Source: Caballeronia turbans
GTDB lineage: Bacteria; Pseudomonadota; Gammaproteobacteria; Burkholderiales; Burkholderiaceae
Direction of reading: 5' to 3'
Length of the DNA: 64,000 bases
Assembly: GCA_001544655.2 (NCBI GenBank)
Contig: FCOD02000006.1
Coordinates: 124,001 to 188,000 of the forward strand
Positions within the stretch are counted from its first letter, which is position 1, and every line of letters starts with the position of its first letter. Positions 47,023 through 55,689 of this stretch are shown one piece after another. The translations under genes and the position numbers were made by a program. The notes under the pieces were generated by a model, which was not told the origin of the DNA, did no database searches, and saw only the letters and a list, made by a program, of their open reading frames with translations.

Positions 47023-47409
47023 ATGCGACTCCTCCATACGATGCTGCGCGTCGGCGACCTGCAGCGTTCCATCGATTTCTATACGCGCATTCTCGGCATG
47101 AAAGTGCTGCGTCAAAGCGAAAACACGGAGTACAAGTACACGCTCGCTTTCGTCGGCTACGGCCCGGAAAGCGAGAACAGCGTGCTCGAACTCACCTACA
47201 ACTGGGGCACCGACAAGTACGACCTCGGCACGGCATATGGCCATATCGCGCTCGAAGTCGACGACGCCGCCGACGCATGCGAGCGCATTCGCCAGGCGGG
47301 CGGCAAGGTCACCCGCGAAGCCGGTCCCGTGAAGGGCGGCACGACCGTGATTGCGTTCGTCGAAGATCCGGACGGCTACAAGGTCGAACTGATCGAAAAG
47401 CATTCCTGA
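47023..47409 (+). CDS. gloA: Lactoylglutathione lyase (glyoxalase I) GloA
   Basis: The 128-aa VOC enzyme converts the methylglyoxal-glutathione hemithioacetal to S-lactoylglutathione. Metal ligands and signatures are visible: [27 protein letters not shown] (His5), [11 protein letters not shown] with its Glu, [11 protein letters not shown] (His) and [12 protein letters not shown] (Glu). The size and pattern match nickel-type E. coli GloA. TACAAT at 46972 and an AGGAAC ribosome site precede it. Confidence 0.96.
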   Translation: MRLLHTMLRVGDLQRSIDFYTRILGMKVLRQSENTEYKYTLAFVGYGPESENSVLELTYNWGTDKYDLGTAYGHIALEVDDAADACERIRQAGGKVTREAGPVKGGTTVIAFVEDPDGYKVELIEKHS

Positions 47410-47424
47410 TTCACGCATGAACTC

Positions 47425-47447
47425 GCGCCGCGCATTCGTCGCGGCGC
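47425..47447 (+). terminator. GC hairpin after gloA
   Basis: GCGCCGCG at 47425-47432 mirrors CGCGGCGC at 47440-47447 around CATTCGT, 15 nt past the gloA stop. No T run follows, so termination is uncertain. Confidence 0.4.
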
Positions 47448-47558
47448 GCAATCTCCACGGGCTCATCGCGACCTTTCGCTCATCAGGGCCCGTTCGCTGG
47501 CACAATCGACGCTCCAAATCAGTGCATGGCCTCTGCGGCCACGTTCAAGAGCCAGCCA

Positions 47559-48488
47559 ATGAACACGCCGTCCCTCGCCCTGCGCCGCGCCCCCGACACC
47601 ACCGCCATCGTCGTGATGATCGCGCTGTGCGGCGCATGGGGATTCCAGCAAGTCGCGATCAAGGAAGCGAACGCGTCGATTCCGCCAATGCTGCAAGCCG
47701 GCATCCGCTCGCTCATCGCAACACTGCTTGTATGGATCTGGACGCGCACGCGCGGCGTGCCGCTCTTCCAGCGCGACGACACGTTGCCCGCCGGCTTGCT
47801 CGCGGGCCTGCTCTTCGGCGGCGAGTTCGTCTGCATATTCTTCGGCCTGAGTCTCACCACCGCAACGCGCATGGCCGTGTTTCTCTACACCGCGCCCTGC
47901 TTCACGGCGCTCGGCCTGCACGCATTCGTGGCCGGCGAGCGGCTCTCTCGCACGCAGTGGTGCGGCATCGTGCTCGCGTTCTGCGGCATCGCACTCGCGT
48001 TCGCCGACGGTTTTCTGCACGGCAATCCGAATAGCGCATCGACGTTGCAGGGTATCGCGGGCGATGCGCTCGGCATCATGGCCGGCATCTTCTGGGCCGC
48101 CACGACCGTGGTCGTGCGTGCGTCGTCGCTGGCGCGGGCAAGCGCGAGCAAGACGCTGTTCTATCAACTGGCGGTGTCGGCGGTGCTGCTGCTCGCGCTC
48201 GCGGCAGGCATCGGGCAGACGCACGTCGAAGCCGTCTCGACGCTCGCGATCGCGAGTCTCGCGTATCAGGCGATCGTCGTCGCGTTCATCAGCTATCTGA
48301 CCTGGTTCTGGCTGCTCACGCGCTATATGGCGTCGCGGCTTTCGGTGTTCTCGTTTCTCACGCCGATCTTCGGCGTCACCTTCGGCGTGCTTCTGCTCGG
48401 CGAGCATTTCACCGCGCGTTTCATGGTCGCCGCGGCGATGGTCCTCGCGGGCATCGCGCTGGTGAACCGGCCGGCGCGCCGGACGTAG
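47559..48488 (+). CDS. EamA/DMT-family transporter
   Basis: The ~309-aa protein has ten hydrophobic helices in two EamA repeats (MIALCGAWGFQQVAIKEANASIPPMLQAGIR in the first; ISYLTWFWLLTRYMASRLSVFSFLTPIFGVTFGVLLLGE in the second). DMT members export amino acids, nucleosides or other metabolites; specificity cannot be read. The start is uncertain: ATG 47559 and ATG 47526 are both in frame and neither has a good ribosome site. It ends just before the convergent DedA-rhodanese gene. Confidence 0.85.
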   Translation: MNTPSLALRRAPDTTAIVVMIALCGAWGFQQVAIKEANASIPPMLQAGIRSLIATLLVWIWTRTRGVPLFQRDDTLPAGLLAGLLFGGEFVCIFFGLSLTTATRMAVFLYTAPCFTALGLHAFVAGERLSRTQWCGIVLAFCGIALAFADGFLHGNPNSASTLQGIAGDALGIMAGIFWAATTVVVRASSLARASASKTLFYQLAVSAVLLLALAAGIGQTHVEAVSTLAIASLAYQAIVVAFISYLTWFWLLTRYMASRLSVFSFLTPIFGVTFGVLLLGEHFTARFMVAAAMVLAGIALVNRPARRT

Positions 48489-48489
48489 A

Positions 48490-49503
48490 TCATTCGGGCG
48501 CGGTCGCGCGAATCGTGACCATGTCGTGATCGATGTCGTCTTGGTCGGCGGCGGCGTGAAGGTGCTCCGCCGGCATCGGTTCGACCGGATAGCCGTGCTT
48601 CTCCCACGCATCCAGCCCGCCCTTCAGCGGCCGCACGTGCCTGAACCCCTTCGCGCGCAACTGCCGTGCGATGGTCTTCGCGGTCGCCTCGTTCGGGCAC
48701 ACGCAATACACGACCACCTCGTGCTCCGAATACAACTGATCGACGCGATCGGGCGAATCGAGATCCAGCGCGATCGCGCCCGCGATGCGATACGGCTCGC
48801 GGCGGCGGATCTCCGCCGGGCGCGCGTCGTAGATCACGGGCGGCGTGTCGGAACGCATCATCGCGTCGAGTTGATCCGGCGTGATGTGATACTTCGCGAG
48901 CCACTGGCGAAATTGCTCGCGGCGGATCCATCGATACAGCATGAAGCCGAGCGCGACCATCACGAGAATGTCGATCACCGTCGTGCCGTTGGCGCGCACC
49001 AGGATGACGAGCCGTCCGATCTGTTCCTGCAGCGCCGCGCCGCCGAGCATCCAGAAACTCGCCCACGCCGTCGCGCCGATCAGATCCCACAGCAGAAAGA
49101 CGCGCACTTCGATCTGCGTGGTGCCGAGCAGCGGCGCCGACACGAGCCCGAGCCCGGGCACAAACTTCGACAGCGCGAGCAGCGGCACGCCGAAGCGCTC
49201 GAACCAGCGGCGCGCGGTGCGCAACGTCGTATCGATCGACAGCGAGAAGCGCACGAGCGAATTGAGAAAGCGCCGGCCGTAGAGTCGGCCGGCGGCGAAC
49301 CAGAGCGAATCGGCGATGAGCACGGCGAGCACTGCCGCCGCGAGCATCTGCCAGAACGGCGCGTTGCCGGCGGCGACGAGCGTGCCGGCGAGAATCAGCA
49401 TCGGCGCGGCGGGGACGGGCACGCCGAGCTGCGTCGCGAGGACGCTGACGAAGACGGCCCACGCGCCCCACGACGACGCGAGCGAAGTCGGGACGTGCGG
49501 CAT
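48490..49503 (-). CDS. DedA-family membrane protein fused to a rhodanese domain
   Basis: The 337-aa protein starts at ATG 49503 behind AGAGG. Residues ~10-205 are a DedA/VTT membrane domain (VPVPAAPMLILAGTLVAAG; FVPGLGLVSAPLLG with family-conserved Pro/Gly). After a last membrane helix (TVIDILVMVALGFMLYRWI), residues ~215-320 form a cytosolic rhodanese domain: PPVIYDARPAEIRRREPYRIAGAIALD and the active-site Cys near 270 in YCVCPNEATA. Rhodaneses carry sulfane sulfur. It is divergent from a persulfide-dioxygenase-like gene across 162 nt, which suggests a shared role in reactive sulfur handling. Confidence 0.88.
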   Translation of the reverse strand: MPHVPTSLASSWGAWAVFVSVLATQLGVPVPAAPMLILAGTLVAAGNAPFWQMLAAAVLAVLIADSLWFAAGRLYGRRFLNSLVRFSLSIDTTLRTARRWFERFGVPLLALSKFVPGLGLVSAPLLGTTQIEVRVFLLWDLIGATAWASFWMLGGAALQEQIGRLVILVRANGTTVIDILVMVALGFMLYRWIRREQFRQWLAKYHITPDQLDAMMRSDTPPVIYDARPAEIRRREPYRIAGAIALDLDSPDRVDQLYSEHEVVVYCVCPNEATAKTIARQLRAKGFRHVRPLKGGLDAWEKHGYPVEPMPAEHLHAAADQDDIDHDMVTIRATAPE

Positions 49504-49665
49504 TCGAACCTCTTGATGGAGCTTCCGTGGAGATGACCGCCGGCGCGTTCGGGTCCGGCGCAAAAGGTTACACTGTATCGCGATCCTGACAAACACGCCC
49601 AATCGATCAGGGCGACGAGAGCACGACGCGAGTCGACGCGCCGCACGGCAGCCGGGGGAATCAGC

Positions 49666-50526
49666 GTGCAACCCATCATTCAGCCTTTCTTCGATATCAA
49701 CACCGGCACGATGACGTATGTCGTCTACGCGAAGGCCGGTTCGGCGGCGGCGATCATCGATCCCGTGCTCGACTACGACCCCAAAGCCGCGCGCACGTCG
49801 ACGCAATCAGCCGATGCGGTCATCGAGTTCGTGCGCGAAGAGCGGCTTGCCGTCGAATGGATTCTGGAGACACATGCGCATGCCGACCATCTTTCGGCGG
49901 CGCCGTATCTGAAGCGCATGCTCGGCGGGAAGATCGGCATCGGCGAATCGATACGCGCCGTGCAGGGCGTGTTCAAGAAGATCTTCGATCTCGAGCCGGA
50001 GTTTCGGCTCGACGGCTCGCAATTCGATCATCTCTTTGCGGACGGCGAGCGCTTCATGATCGGCGAGCTCGAAGCCACCGCGCTCTTCGTGCCGGGCCAC
50101 ACGCCCGCCGACGTGGCGTATCGGATCGGCGATGCGGTGTTCGTCGGCGACACGCTCTTCATGCCGGACGTCGGGACCGCGCGCTGCGATTTTCCCGGCG
50201 GCAGCGCGCGCCGGCTGTATCGATCGATCCAGCGCCTGCTCGCGCTCGATCCGGACACGCGGCTCTTCGTGTGCCACGACTATCCGTCCGACACGCGCGC
50301 CCCGCGCTGGCAATCCACGGTGCGCGAGCAGCGTGAGCAGAACATTCACGTCGGGGGCGGCAAGACCGAGGACGAATTCGTCGCGATGCGCGAGGCACGC
50401 GACGCGACCCTCGACATGCCGACGCTCATTCTGCCGGCGATCCAGGTGAACATCCGCGCGGGCCACTTTCCTGAAGCGGCCGGCAACGGCACGACGTATC
50501 TGAAGATTCCGCTGAACGCTTTTTAG
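49666..50526 (+). CDS. Persulfide-dioxygenase-like MBL-fold hydrolase
   Basis: The 286-aa metallo-beta-lactamase-fold protein starts at GTG 49666 after GGGGGAA. The metal motif ETHAHADHLSAA gives His70, His72, Asp74 and His75; later ligands are in VPGHTPADVAY, VGDTLFMPDVGTARCDFPGGSA and FVCHDYPSD. The FDxxTxTxxYxV N-terminus and GTARCDFPGG are shared with ETHE1/Blh-type persulfide dioxygenases and related glyoxalase II-like enzymes. It is divergent from the DedA-rhodanese gene; its stop overlaps the stop of the convergent GntR gene. Confidence 0.85.
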   Translation: MQPIIQPFFDINTGTMTYVVYAKAGSAAAIIDPVLDYDPKAARTSTQSADAVIEFVREERLAVEWILETHAHADHLSAAPYLKRMLGGKIGIGESIRAVQGVFKKIFDLEPEFRLDGSQFDHLFADGERFMIGELEATALFVPGHTPADVAYRIGDAVFVGDTLFMPDVGTARCDFPGGSARRLYRSIQRLLALDPDTRLFVCHDYPSDTRAPRWQSTVREQREQNIHVGGGKTEDEFVAMREARDATLDMPTLILPAIQVNIRAGHFPEAAGNGTTYLKIPLNAF

Positions 50527-51224
50527 CCTTCAATCCTGCTGCGCGTCATGCCGAGCAGATCGGCCATCGCGCGGCGCGCACCGGTCGAATCGCGCGCGAT
50601 GATCGCCTCGAACACGGCCGTATGCTCCGCGAGCGACGCGTTGTAGACATCGGCGCGTTTGGCGTTCAGGCGCAACTGGCCTTCCAGCGTGCGCTCGATG
50701 AGCGCGCCGAGCGGTATCAGCAATTCGTTGCTGCACGCGGCGAGCACGCACAGATGGAAATCGAGGTCCGCGCGCACCCATTCTTCGACATTCTGTGCGC
50801 CGGCCATCGCCTGATGCGCGCGCGTGAGGCGCTCGCGCGTGCGGTCCTCGTGGTTGCCGGCGGCAAGCGCGGCGGCGTACGGCTCGATCATCTCGCGCAT
50901 TTCCTGGAGCTTTAGCGCGAATTGCAGCGGCGGCGCGACGCGCGAGTACCAGTCGAGCATATCGACGTCGAGCAGATTCCAGGCATCCTTCGCGCGCACG
51001 CGCGTGCCGACCTTCGGGCGCGACTCGATCAGCCCTTTCGATGTGAGCGTGCGTAACGCCTCGCGGAGCACCGTGCGGCTCACGCCGAAGCGCTCCATCA
51101 ATTCCGCTTCGCGCGGCAGAGGCGAACCGGGCGCGAAGTCCCCGCGCAGAATGGCCATGCCCAGTTCATGCGCGACGCGGCCATGTAGATCCCGGTGAAT
51201 GGTCGTCTCCTTTAGTGTGGGCAC
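50523..51224 (-). CDS. GntR-family (FadR/FCD subfamily) regulator, DgoR-like
   Basis: The ~233-aa protein has a winged helix (HELGMAILRGDFAPGSPLPREAELMERFGVSRTVLREALRTL, ~19-60) and an FCD ligand domain with metal-binding polar residues (LDFHLCVLAACSNELL; AEHTAVFEAIIARD). The annotated start is GTG 51224, but the only good ribosome site (AAAGGAG) lies inside that frame, 6 nt before an ATT codon (residue 9), with CATAAT just upstream of the GTG, so a rare ATT start is possible. It is divergent from galactonate dehydratase and presumably represses it. Confidence 0.88.
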   Translation of the reverse strand: MPTLKETTIHRDLHGRVAHELGMAILRGDFAPGSPLPREAELMERFGVSRTVLREALRTLTSKGLIESRPKVGTRVRAKDAWNLLDVDMLDWYSRVAPPLQFALKLQEMREMIEPYAAALAAGNHEDRTRERLTRAHQAMAGAQNVEEWVRADLDFHLCVLAACSNELLIPLGALIERTLEGQLRLNAKRADVYNASLAEHTAVFEAIIARDSTGARRAMADLLGMTRSRIEG

Positions 51225-51273
51225 GATTATGGGCTATTCGACTGATGTTTCGTAGAACCCGACTTAAATACAA

Positions 51274-51284
51274 TAATACTATTA
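51274..51284. promoter_or_regulatory. Candidate GntR operator upstream of galactonate dehydratase
   Basis: TAATA and TATTA are mirrored around a central C inside an AT-rich block (51264-51289) in the 115-nt gap between the divergent regulator and dehydratase genes. TACAAT at 51269 overlaps it and could be the -10. Confidence 0.45.
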
Positions 51285-51339
51285 ATATGCCTTGATCGCG
51301 GCTTTTTGCTAACATGGATAACCCTTCAGGAGACGCTCA

Positions 51340-52488
51340 ATGAAAATCACGAAGCTCGAAACTTTTATCGTTCCGCCGCGCTGGTGCTTCCTCAAGATCG
51401 AGACGGACGAAGGCATCACCGGCTGGGGCGAGCCGGTTGTCGAAGGCCGCGCACATACGGTGGCCGCCGCGGTGGACGAACTCGCCGACTATCTGGTCGG
51501 CAAAGACCCGCGTCATATCGAAGACCTGTGGCAGGTGATGTACCGCTCCGGGTTTTATCGCGGCGGTCCTATCGGCATGAGCGCGATCGCGGGCGTCGAT
51601 CAGGCGTTGTGGGACATTCTCGGCAAGCATCACGGCGTGCCGGTGCACGCGCTGCTCGGCGGCCAGGTGCGCGACAAGATCAAGGTGTATTCATGGATCG
51701 GCGGCGACCGTCCGAGCGATGTCGCGAATAACGCGCGCGCGGTGGTAGAACGCGGCTTCAAGGCCGTGAAGATGAACGGCTCGGAAGAGTTGCAGATCAT
51801 CGATACCTTCGACAAGGTGCAAGGCGTGATCGACAACGTGCACGCGGTGCGCGAGGCCGTCGGTCCGAATGTGGGGATCGGCGTCGACTTTCACGGACGC
51901 GTCCACAAGCCGATGGCGAAGGTGCTCGCGAAGGAACTCGATCCGTTCAAGCTGATGTTCATCGAAGAGCCGGTGCTGTCGGAGAACGTCGAGGCGCTGC
52001 GCGATATCGTCAGCCAGACGAGCACGCCGATCGCGCTCGGCGAGCGGCTCTACTCGCGCTGGGACTTCAAGCACATTCTGGCGGGCGGTTACGTCGACAT
52101 CATTCAGCCGGATGCGTCACATGCGGGCGGCCTGACCGAATGCCGCAAGATCGCGACGATGGCTGAAGCCTACGACGTCGCGCTCGCGCTGCATTGCCCG
52201 CTCGGGCCGATCGCGCTCGCGACCTGCCTGCAGATCGACGCGGTGAGCTACAACGCGTTCATTCAGGAGCAGAGCCTCGGCATTCACTACAACAAGGGCA
52301 ACGACCTGCTCGATTACATCAAGAATCCGGAAGTCTTCAAGTATGACGACGGGATGGTTTCGATCCCGCAGGGACCGGGGCTCGGCATCGAGGTGAACGA
52401 GGAGAAGGTGCGAGAGATGGCGAAGGTCGGGCATCGCTGGCGCAATCCGGTTTGGCGTCATGCGGACGGCAGCGTCGCGGAGTGGTGA
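51340..52488 (+). CDS. dgoD: D-galactonate dehydratase DgoD
   Basis: The 382-aa enolase-superfamily enzyme dehydrates D-galactonate to 2-keto-3-deoxygalactonate. Metal ligands and bases match the family: Asp183 and His185 (GVDFHGRVH), Glu209 (FIEEPV), Glu235 (ALGERLYS) and the His of [10 protein letters not shown]. The N-terminus [32 protein letters not shown] and length are as in E. coli DgoD. ATG 51340 follows AGGAG. No aldolase, kinase or permease of the pathway is adjacent, so the rest of galactonate catabolism lies elsewhere. Confidence 0.95.
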   Translation: MKITKLETFIVPPRWCFLKIETDEGITGWGEPVVEGRAHTVAAAVDELADYLVGKDPRHIEDLWQVMYRSGFYRGGPIGMSAIAGVDQALWDILGKHHGVPVHALLGGQVRDKIKVYSWIGGDRPSDVANNARAVVERGFKAVKMNGSEELQIIDTFDKVQGVIDNVHAVREAVGPNVGIGVDFHGRVHKPMAKVLAKELDPFKLMFIEEPVLSENVEALRDIVSQTSTPIALGERLYSRWDFKHILAGGYVDIIQPDASHAGGLTECRKIATMAEAYDVALALHCPLGPIALATCLQIDAVSYNAFIQEQSLGIHYNKGNDLLDYIKNPEVFKYDDGMVSIPQGPGLGIEVNEEKVREMAKVGHRWRNPVWRHADGSVAEW

Positions 52489-52491
52489 TGC

Positions 52492-54285
52492 TTAGCGCCG
52501 AAGCCTTGCCTTCACGGCACCGCGTAATGCGTTGCTGATGAGCAGGGCTTCGGCTTTCTGCAAGTCATCCATCGTCAGCGTGCGTTCGGCGGCACCGAGT
52601 TCTTCGATGAGCACCGCGCGCATCACGCCTGGCAACACGCCGGCGTCGACGGGCGGCGTCCACCACTTTCCGTCGAGCTGCACGAAGACGCTCGAACGGC
52701 CGCCTTCGGTCAACTCGCCGCGTTCGTTGAAGAACAGCATGTCGAACGCGCCTTCGGCTTCGGCGGCTTTCCATGCGCGATCGTAGTCGGCGCGGCGTGT
52801 CGTCTTGTGACGCAGCAGCGGATCGCCGGACGATTGTGGTGCGAAGCCGCGATCGGACGCGAGCAACACTTCCACCGTATCCGATGGCAACGGCGCCAGC
52901 GGCGCGCTCGTGATCGTGATGCGTCCGTTCTTGTCCAGCGCGATACGCATACGATACGGCGTGCCGGCGTCGAATTGCGCGCACTGCTTCTCGACTTGAG
53001 CCGCGAGCGCGCGCTCGTCGAAAGCAAAGCCGAGATAGGCGGCGCTTGCCTGCAGTCGCGCGGCGTGGCGCGCGTAGTAGCGAATGCCTTCGTCGCGCGT
53101 CGCATAGGTCGTCTCGAAGAGTTCGAAGCCAGGGTCCGCGCCGGTCAGGAAGCGTGCTTTCAACAGACACTCCTCGTATTCGTCTGCCGCGACGCTATCG
53201 AGCACGATGCCCGCGCCGATGCCGAGCACGCCGCGTTTGCCCGCGGCATCGACGACGAGTGTGCGAATCGCCACCGACAGACAAAAATCGCCGCTCGCAT
53301 CCAGCCAGCCGATTGCGCCCGTATAGAGGCCGCGCGGCGAGCTCTCGATTTCGTCGATCAGTTGCATCGTCCGATACTTCGGCGCGCCGGTGATCGAACC
53401 GCATGGAAAAAGCGCGCGCACGATGCCGGCGAACGACGTGCCGGGAATCACGCGCGCTTCGATCGTCGAGGTCATCTGCCACACCGACGCATAAGGCTCG
53501 ACCGCGAACAGCACGGGCACATGCACCGAACCCGTGACCGCCACGCGCGACATGTCGTTGCGCAGCAGATCGACGATCATTACGTTCTCGGCGCGATTCT
53601 TCGGATCACGGCGCAGCGCTTCGGGATCGGTGTCGCGCGGCGCGGTGCCTTTCATCGGCCGGGCGCGCAGCAGATCGCCCTGCTTCTCGACGAATAATTC
53701 CGGGGAGCACGACACCACCGACCTGCCATCGGGCAACGCAATCAGCGCGCCGTAATGCACGGCCTGCCGCTCGCGCAAACGCCGGTACAGCGCGAGCGGC
53801 GTGCCGAACACGTCGAAGTGCAGACGGAAGGTGTAGTTGATCTGATATGACTCGCCCGCGCGCAACGCATCCTGTACAGCGGCGATCGACGCATCGAACT
53901 CATCGCGCGTGACGCTCGATTCGAGGCCCGCGATGCCTGCCGTCAGGTCATCGCCTTCCGAGGCGAGCCAGGCGTCGACCTCATCGCGCGAAAGACGCGC
54001 GCACTCGCGGAACATGAGCACGCGCAGCGCATGATCGTCGCCGCGTCCGATGCTGCCGAACTGGAGATTGCGTCCGAACTCGTAATCCGCGACGACGACC
54101 GCATGGAGGCCGCATTGCAAGTCGCGTTCGATGTCGCCGCAGACCGCGTCGAGCTCACGCGCATCCGCGCACGCGCGTTCGTGCGCGAAGTCCGTGTACA
54201 AACGACTCGACCGCCTTTCGGCGGTCGCATCGCAATCGTCGAGCAGCGCGAACACCGCGCTGCGCTCTTCGGTTTTCATCGTCAT
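52492..54285 (-). CDS. pabB: Fused aminodeoxychorismate synthase component I / aminodeoxychorismate lyase
   Basis: The 597-aa bifunctional folate enzyme. The N-terminal ~365 residues are PabB: ESYQINYTFRLHFDVFG, SPELFVEKQGDLLRARPMKGTAPRD (the Lys in PMKGT marks PabB rather than TrpE), NRAENVMIVDLLRNDM and FPCGSITGAPKYRTMQ. The C-terminal ~220 residues are a class IV PLP enzyme of PabC type (FELFETTYATRD; RHKTTRRADYDRAW with the candidate PLP Lys; FFNERGELTEGGRSSVFV). The fusion makes 4-aminobenzoate from aminodeoxychorismate in one polypeptide; PabA must be encoded elsewhere. Confidence 0.93.
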   Translation of the reverse strand: MTMKTEERSAVFALLDDCDATAERRSSRLYTDFAHERACADARELDAVCGDIERDLQCGLHAVVVADYEFGRNLQFGSIGRGDDHALRVLMFRECARLSRDEVDAWLASEGDDLTAGIAGLESSVTRDEFDASIAAVQDALRAGESYQINYTFRLHFDVFGTPLALYRRLRERQAVHYGALIALPDGRSVVSCSPELFVEKQGDLLRARPMKGTAPRDTDPEALRRDPKNRAENVMIVDLLRNDMSRVAVTGSVHVPVLFAVEPYASVWQMTSTIEARVIPGTSFAGIVRALFPCGSITGAPKYRTMQLIDEIESSPRGLYTGAIGWLDASGDFCLSVAIRTLVVDAAGKRGVLGIGAGIVLDSVAADEYEECLLKARFLTGADPGFELFETTYATRDEGIRYYARHAARLQASAAYLGFAFDERALAAQVEKQCAQFDAGTPYRMRIALDKNGRITITSAPLAPLPSDTVEVLLASDRGFAPQSSGDPLLRHKTTRRADYDRAWKAAEAEGAFDMLFFNERGELTEGGRSSVFVQLDGKWWTPPVDAGVLPGVMRAVLIEELGAAERTLTMDDLQKAEALLISNALRGAVKARLRR

Positions 54286-54316
54286 GCTCGCACGACGTTT
54301 AACGCGTTCAACCGCA

Positions 54317-55453
54317 TCAATCGAAGAAGCTCTTCACACGGTCGAACCAGCTTTTGCTTTGCGGACTATGCCGCGCGCCGCCCTGCTCCAGCGACTTCTC
54401 GAACTGCTTCAGCAGATCACGCTGCTGTTCCGTGAGCTTGACCGGCGTTTCCACCTGCACATGCACATAGAGATCGCCGGCGATGCTCGAACGCAAGCCC
54501 TTGATACCCTTGCCGCGCAGACGGAACGTCTTGCCGGACTGCGTGCCTTCCGGCACCGTGAAGCTCGCGCGACCCGCCAGCGTGGGCACTTCGATCTCGC
54601 CGCCCAATGCCGCCGTCGTGAACGGAATCGGCATCTGGCAATGGAGGTCGTCGCCGTCGCGTTCGAACACGGTGTGCTGCTTGATGTGGATTTCCACGTA
54701 CAAGTCGCCGGCCGGTCCGCCGTTGATACCCGGCTCGCCGTTGCCCGCCGAGCGGATGCGCATGCCGTCGTCGATGCCCGCCGGAATCTTCACTTCCAGC
54801 GTCTTCGTTTCCTTCACCTTGCCCGCGCCGTGGCAATTGGCGCACGGATCGGGAATGTAGCTGCCGCTGCCGTGGCACTTCGGGCATGTCTGCTGGATGC
54901 TGAAAAATCCCTGCGACATGCGCACCTGGCCCTGGCCATGACAGGTCGGGCAGGTTTCCGGCTTGGTGCCCGGTTTCGCGCCCGAGCCGTGACATACGTT
55001 GCAGTTCACCCAGCTCGGTACGCGGATCTGCGTGTCGTAGCCGTGCGCCGCCTGCTCCAGCGTGATCTCCATGCTGTAGCGCAAGTCCGCGCCGCGATAC
55101 ACCTGCGGGCCGCCTCGGCCGCCGCGAGCAGCACCGCCGGCCGCCTGTCCGAAGATGTCGCCGAAGATATCGCCGAAGGCATCGGCGAAACCGCCGAATC
55201 CCTGTGCGCCCGCACCCGCCATGTTCGGATCGACGCCCGCGTGGCCGTACTGATCGTACGCGGCCCGCTTCTGCTGGTCGGAGAGCATTTCGTAGGCTTC
55301 CTTCGCCTCCTTGAAATTCTCTTCCGCCTTCTTGTTGTCCGGATTGCGGTCAGGGTGATACTTCATCGCGAGCTTGCGATACGCCTTCTTGATCTCGTCG
55401 TCGCTCGCGTTTTTCGCGACGCCCAGAACGTCGTAGTAATCCCGTTTCGCCAT
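54317..55453 (-). CDS. dnaJ: Chaperone DnaJ
   Basis: The 378-aa co-chaperone stimulates DnaK. The J domain (residues 1-~70) has [10 protein letters not shown] with the HPD tripeptide. A Gly/Phe-rich region follows (~75-125). The zinc region has four CxxCxGxG repeats: [24 protein letters not shown] and CANCHGAG. The C-terminal substrate domain ends at [11 protein letters not shown]. It follows dnaK by 236 nt with a terminator-like hairpin in between, so its level may be set by read-through or its own promoter. Confidence 0.98.
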   Translation of the reverse strand: MAKRDYYDVLGVAKNASDDEIKKAYRKLAMKYHPDRNPDNKKAEENFKEAKEAYEMLSDQQKRAAYDQYGHAGVDPNMAGAGAQGFGGFADAFGDIFGDIFGQAAGGAARGGRGGPQVYRGADLRYSMEITLEQAAHGYDTQIRVPSWVNCNVCHGSGAKPGTKPETCPTCHGQGQVRMSQGFFSIQQTCPKCHGSGSYIPDPCANCHGAGKVKETKTLEVKIPAGIDDGMRIRSAGNGEPGINGGPAGDLYVEIHIKQHTVFERDGDDLHCQMPIPFTTAALGGEIEVPTLAGRASFTVPEGTQSGKTFRLRGKGIKGLRSSIAGDLYVHVQVETPVKLTEQQRDLLKQFEKSLEQGGARHSPQSKSWFDRVKSFFD

Positions 55454-55567
55454 GTCGGTTCGATGCCGCCGCGCTTACCCGCGACGGTTCCTGTCAGATG
55501 CTGCGAGTCCGTTGCTTCGACTCGCGCGTAAAACTTCGCGCGCCTCGCCTAAATCAAGACGCCTCTG

Positions 55568-55607
55568 AAAAAACAACGTGCCCGGAGAGCCGTGAGGCTC
55601 GCCAGGC
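55568..55607 (-). terminator. Intrinsic terminator between dnaK and dnaJ
   Basis: On the minus strand the arm at 55607-55596 pairs with 55591-55580 over 12 positions (one mismatch, one wobble) around a 4-nt loop. After six further bases, TTTTTT (55573-55568) follows. It lies 83 nt past the dnaK stop. Confidence 0.75.
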
Positions 55608-55689
55608 GCGTTACACGTAAGACGCGTCACGCGTCCCGGTGATGCCACCGAAAAGCGCGTGAGCGTTGCCACTCGCGCGCCCTCACGGC

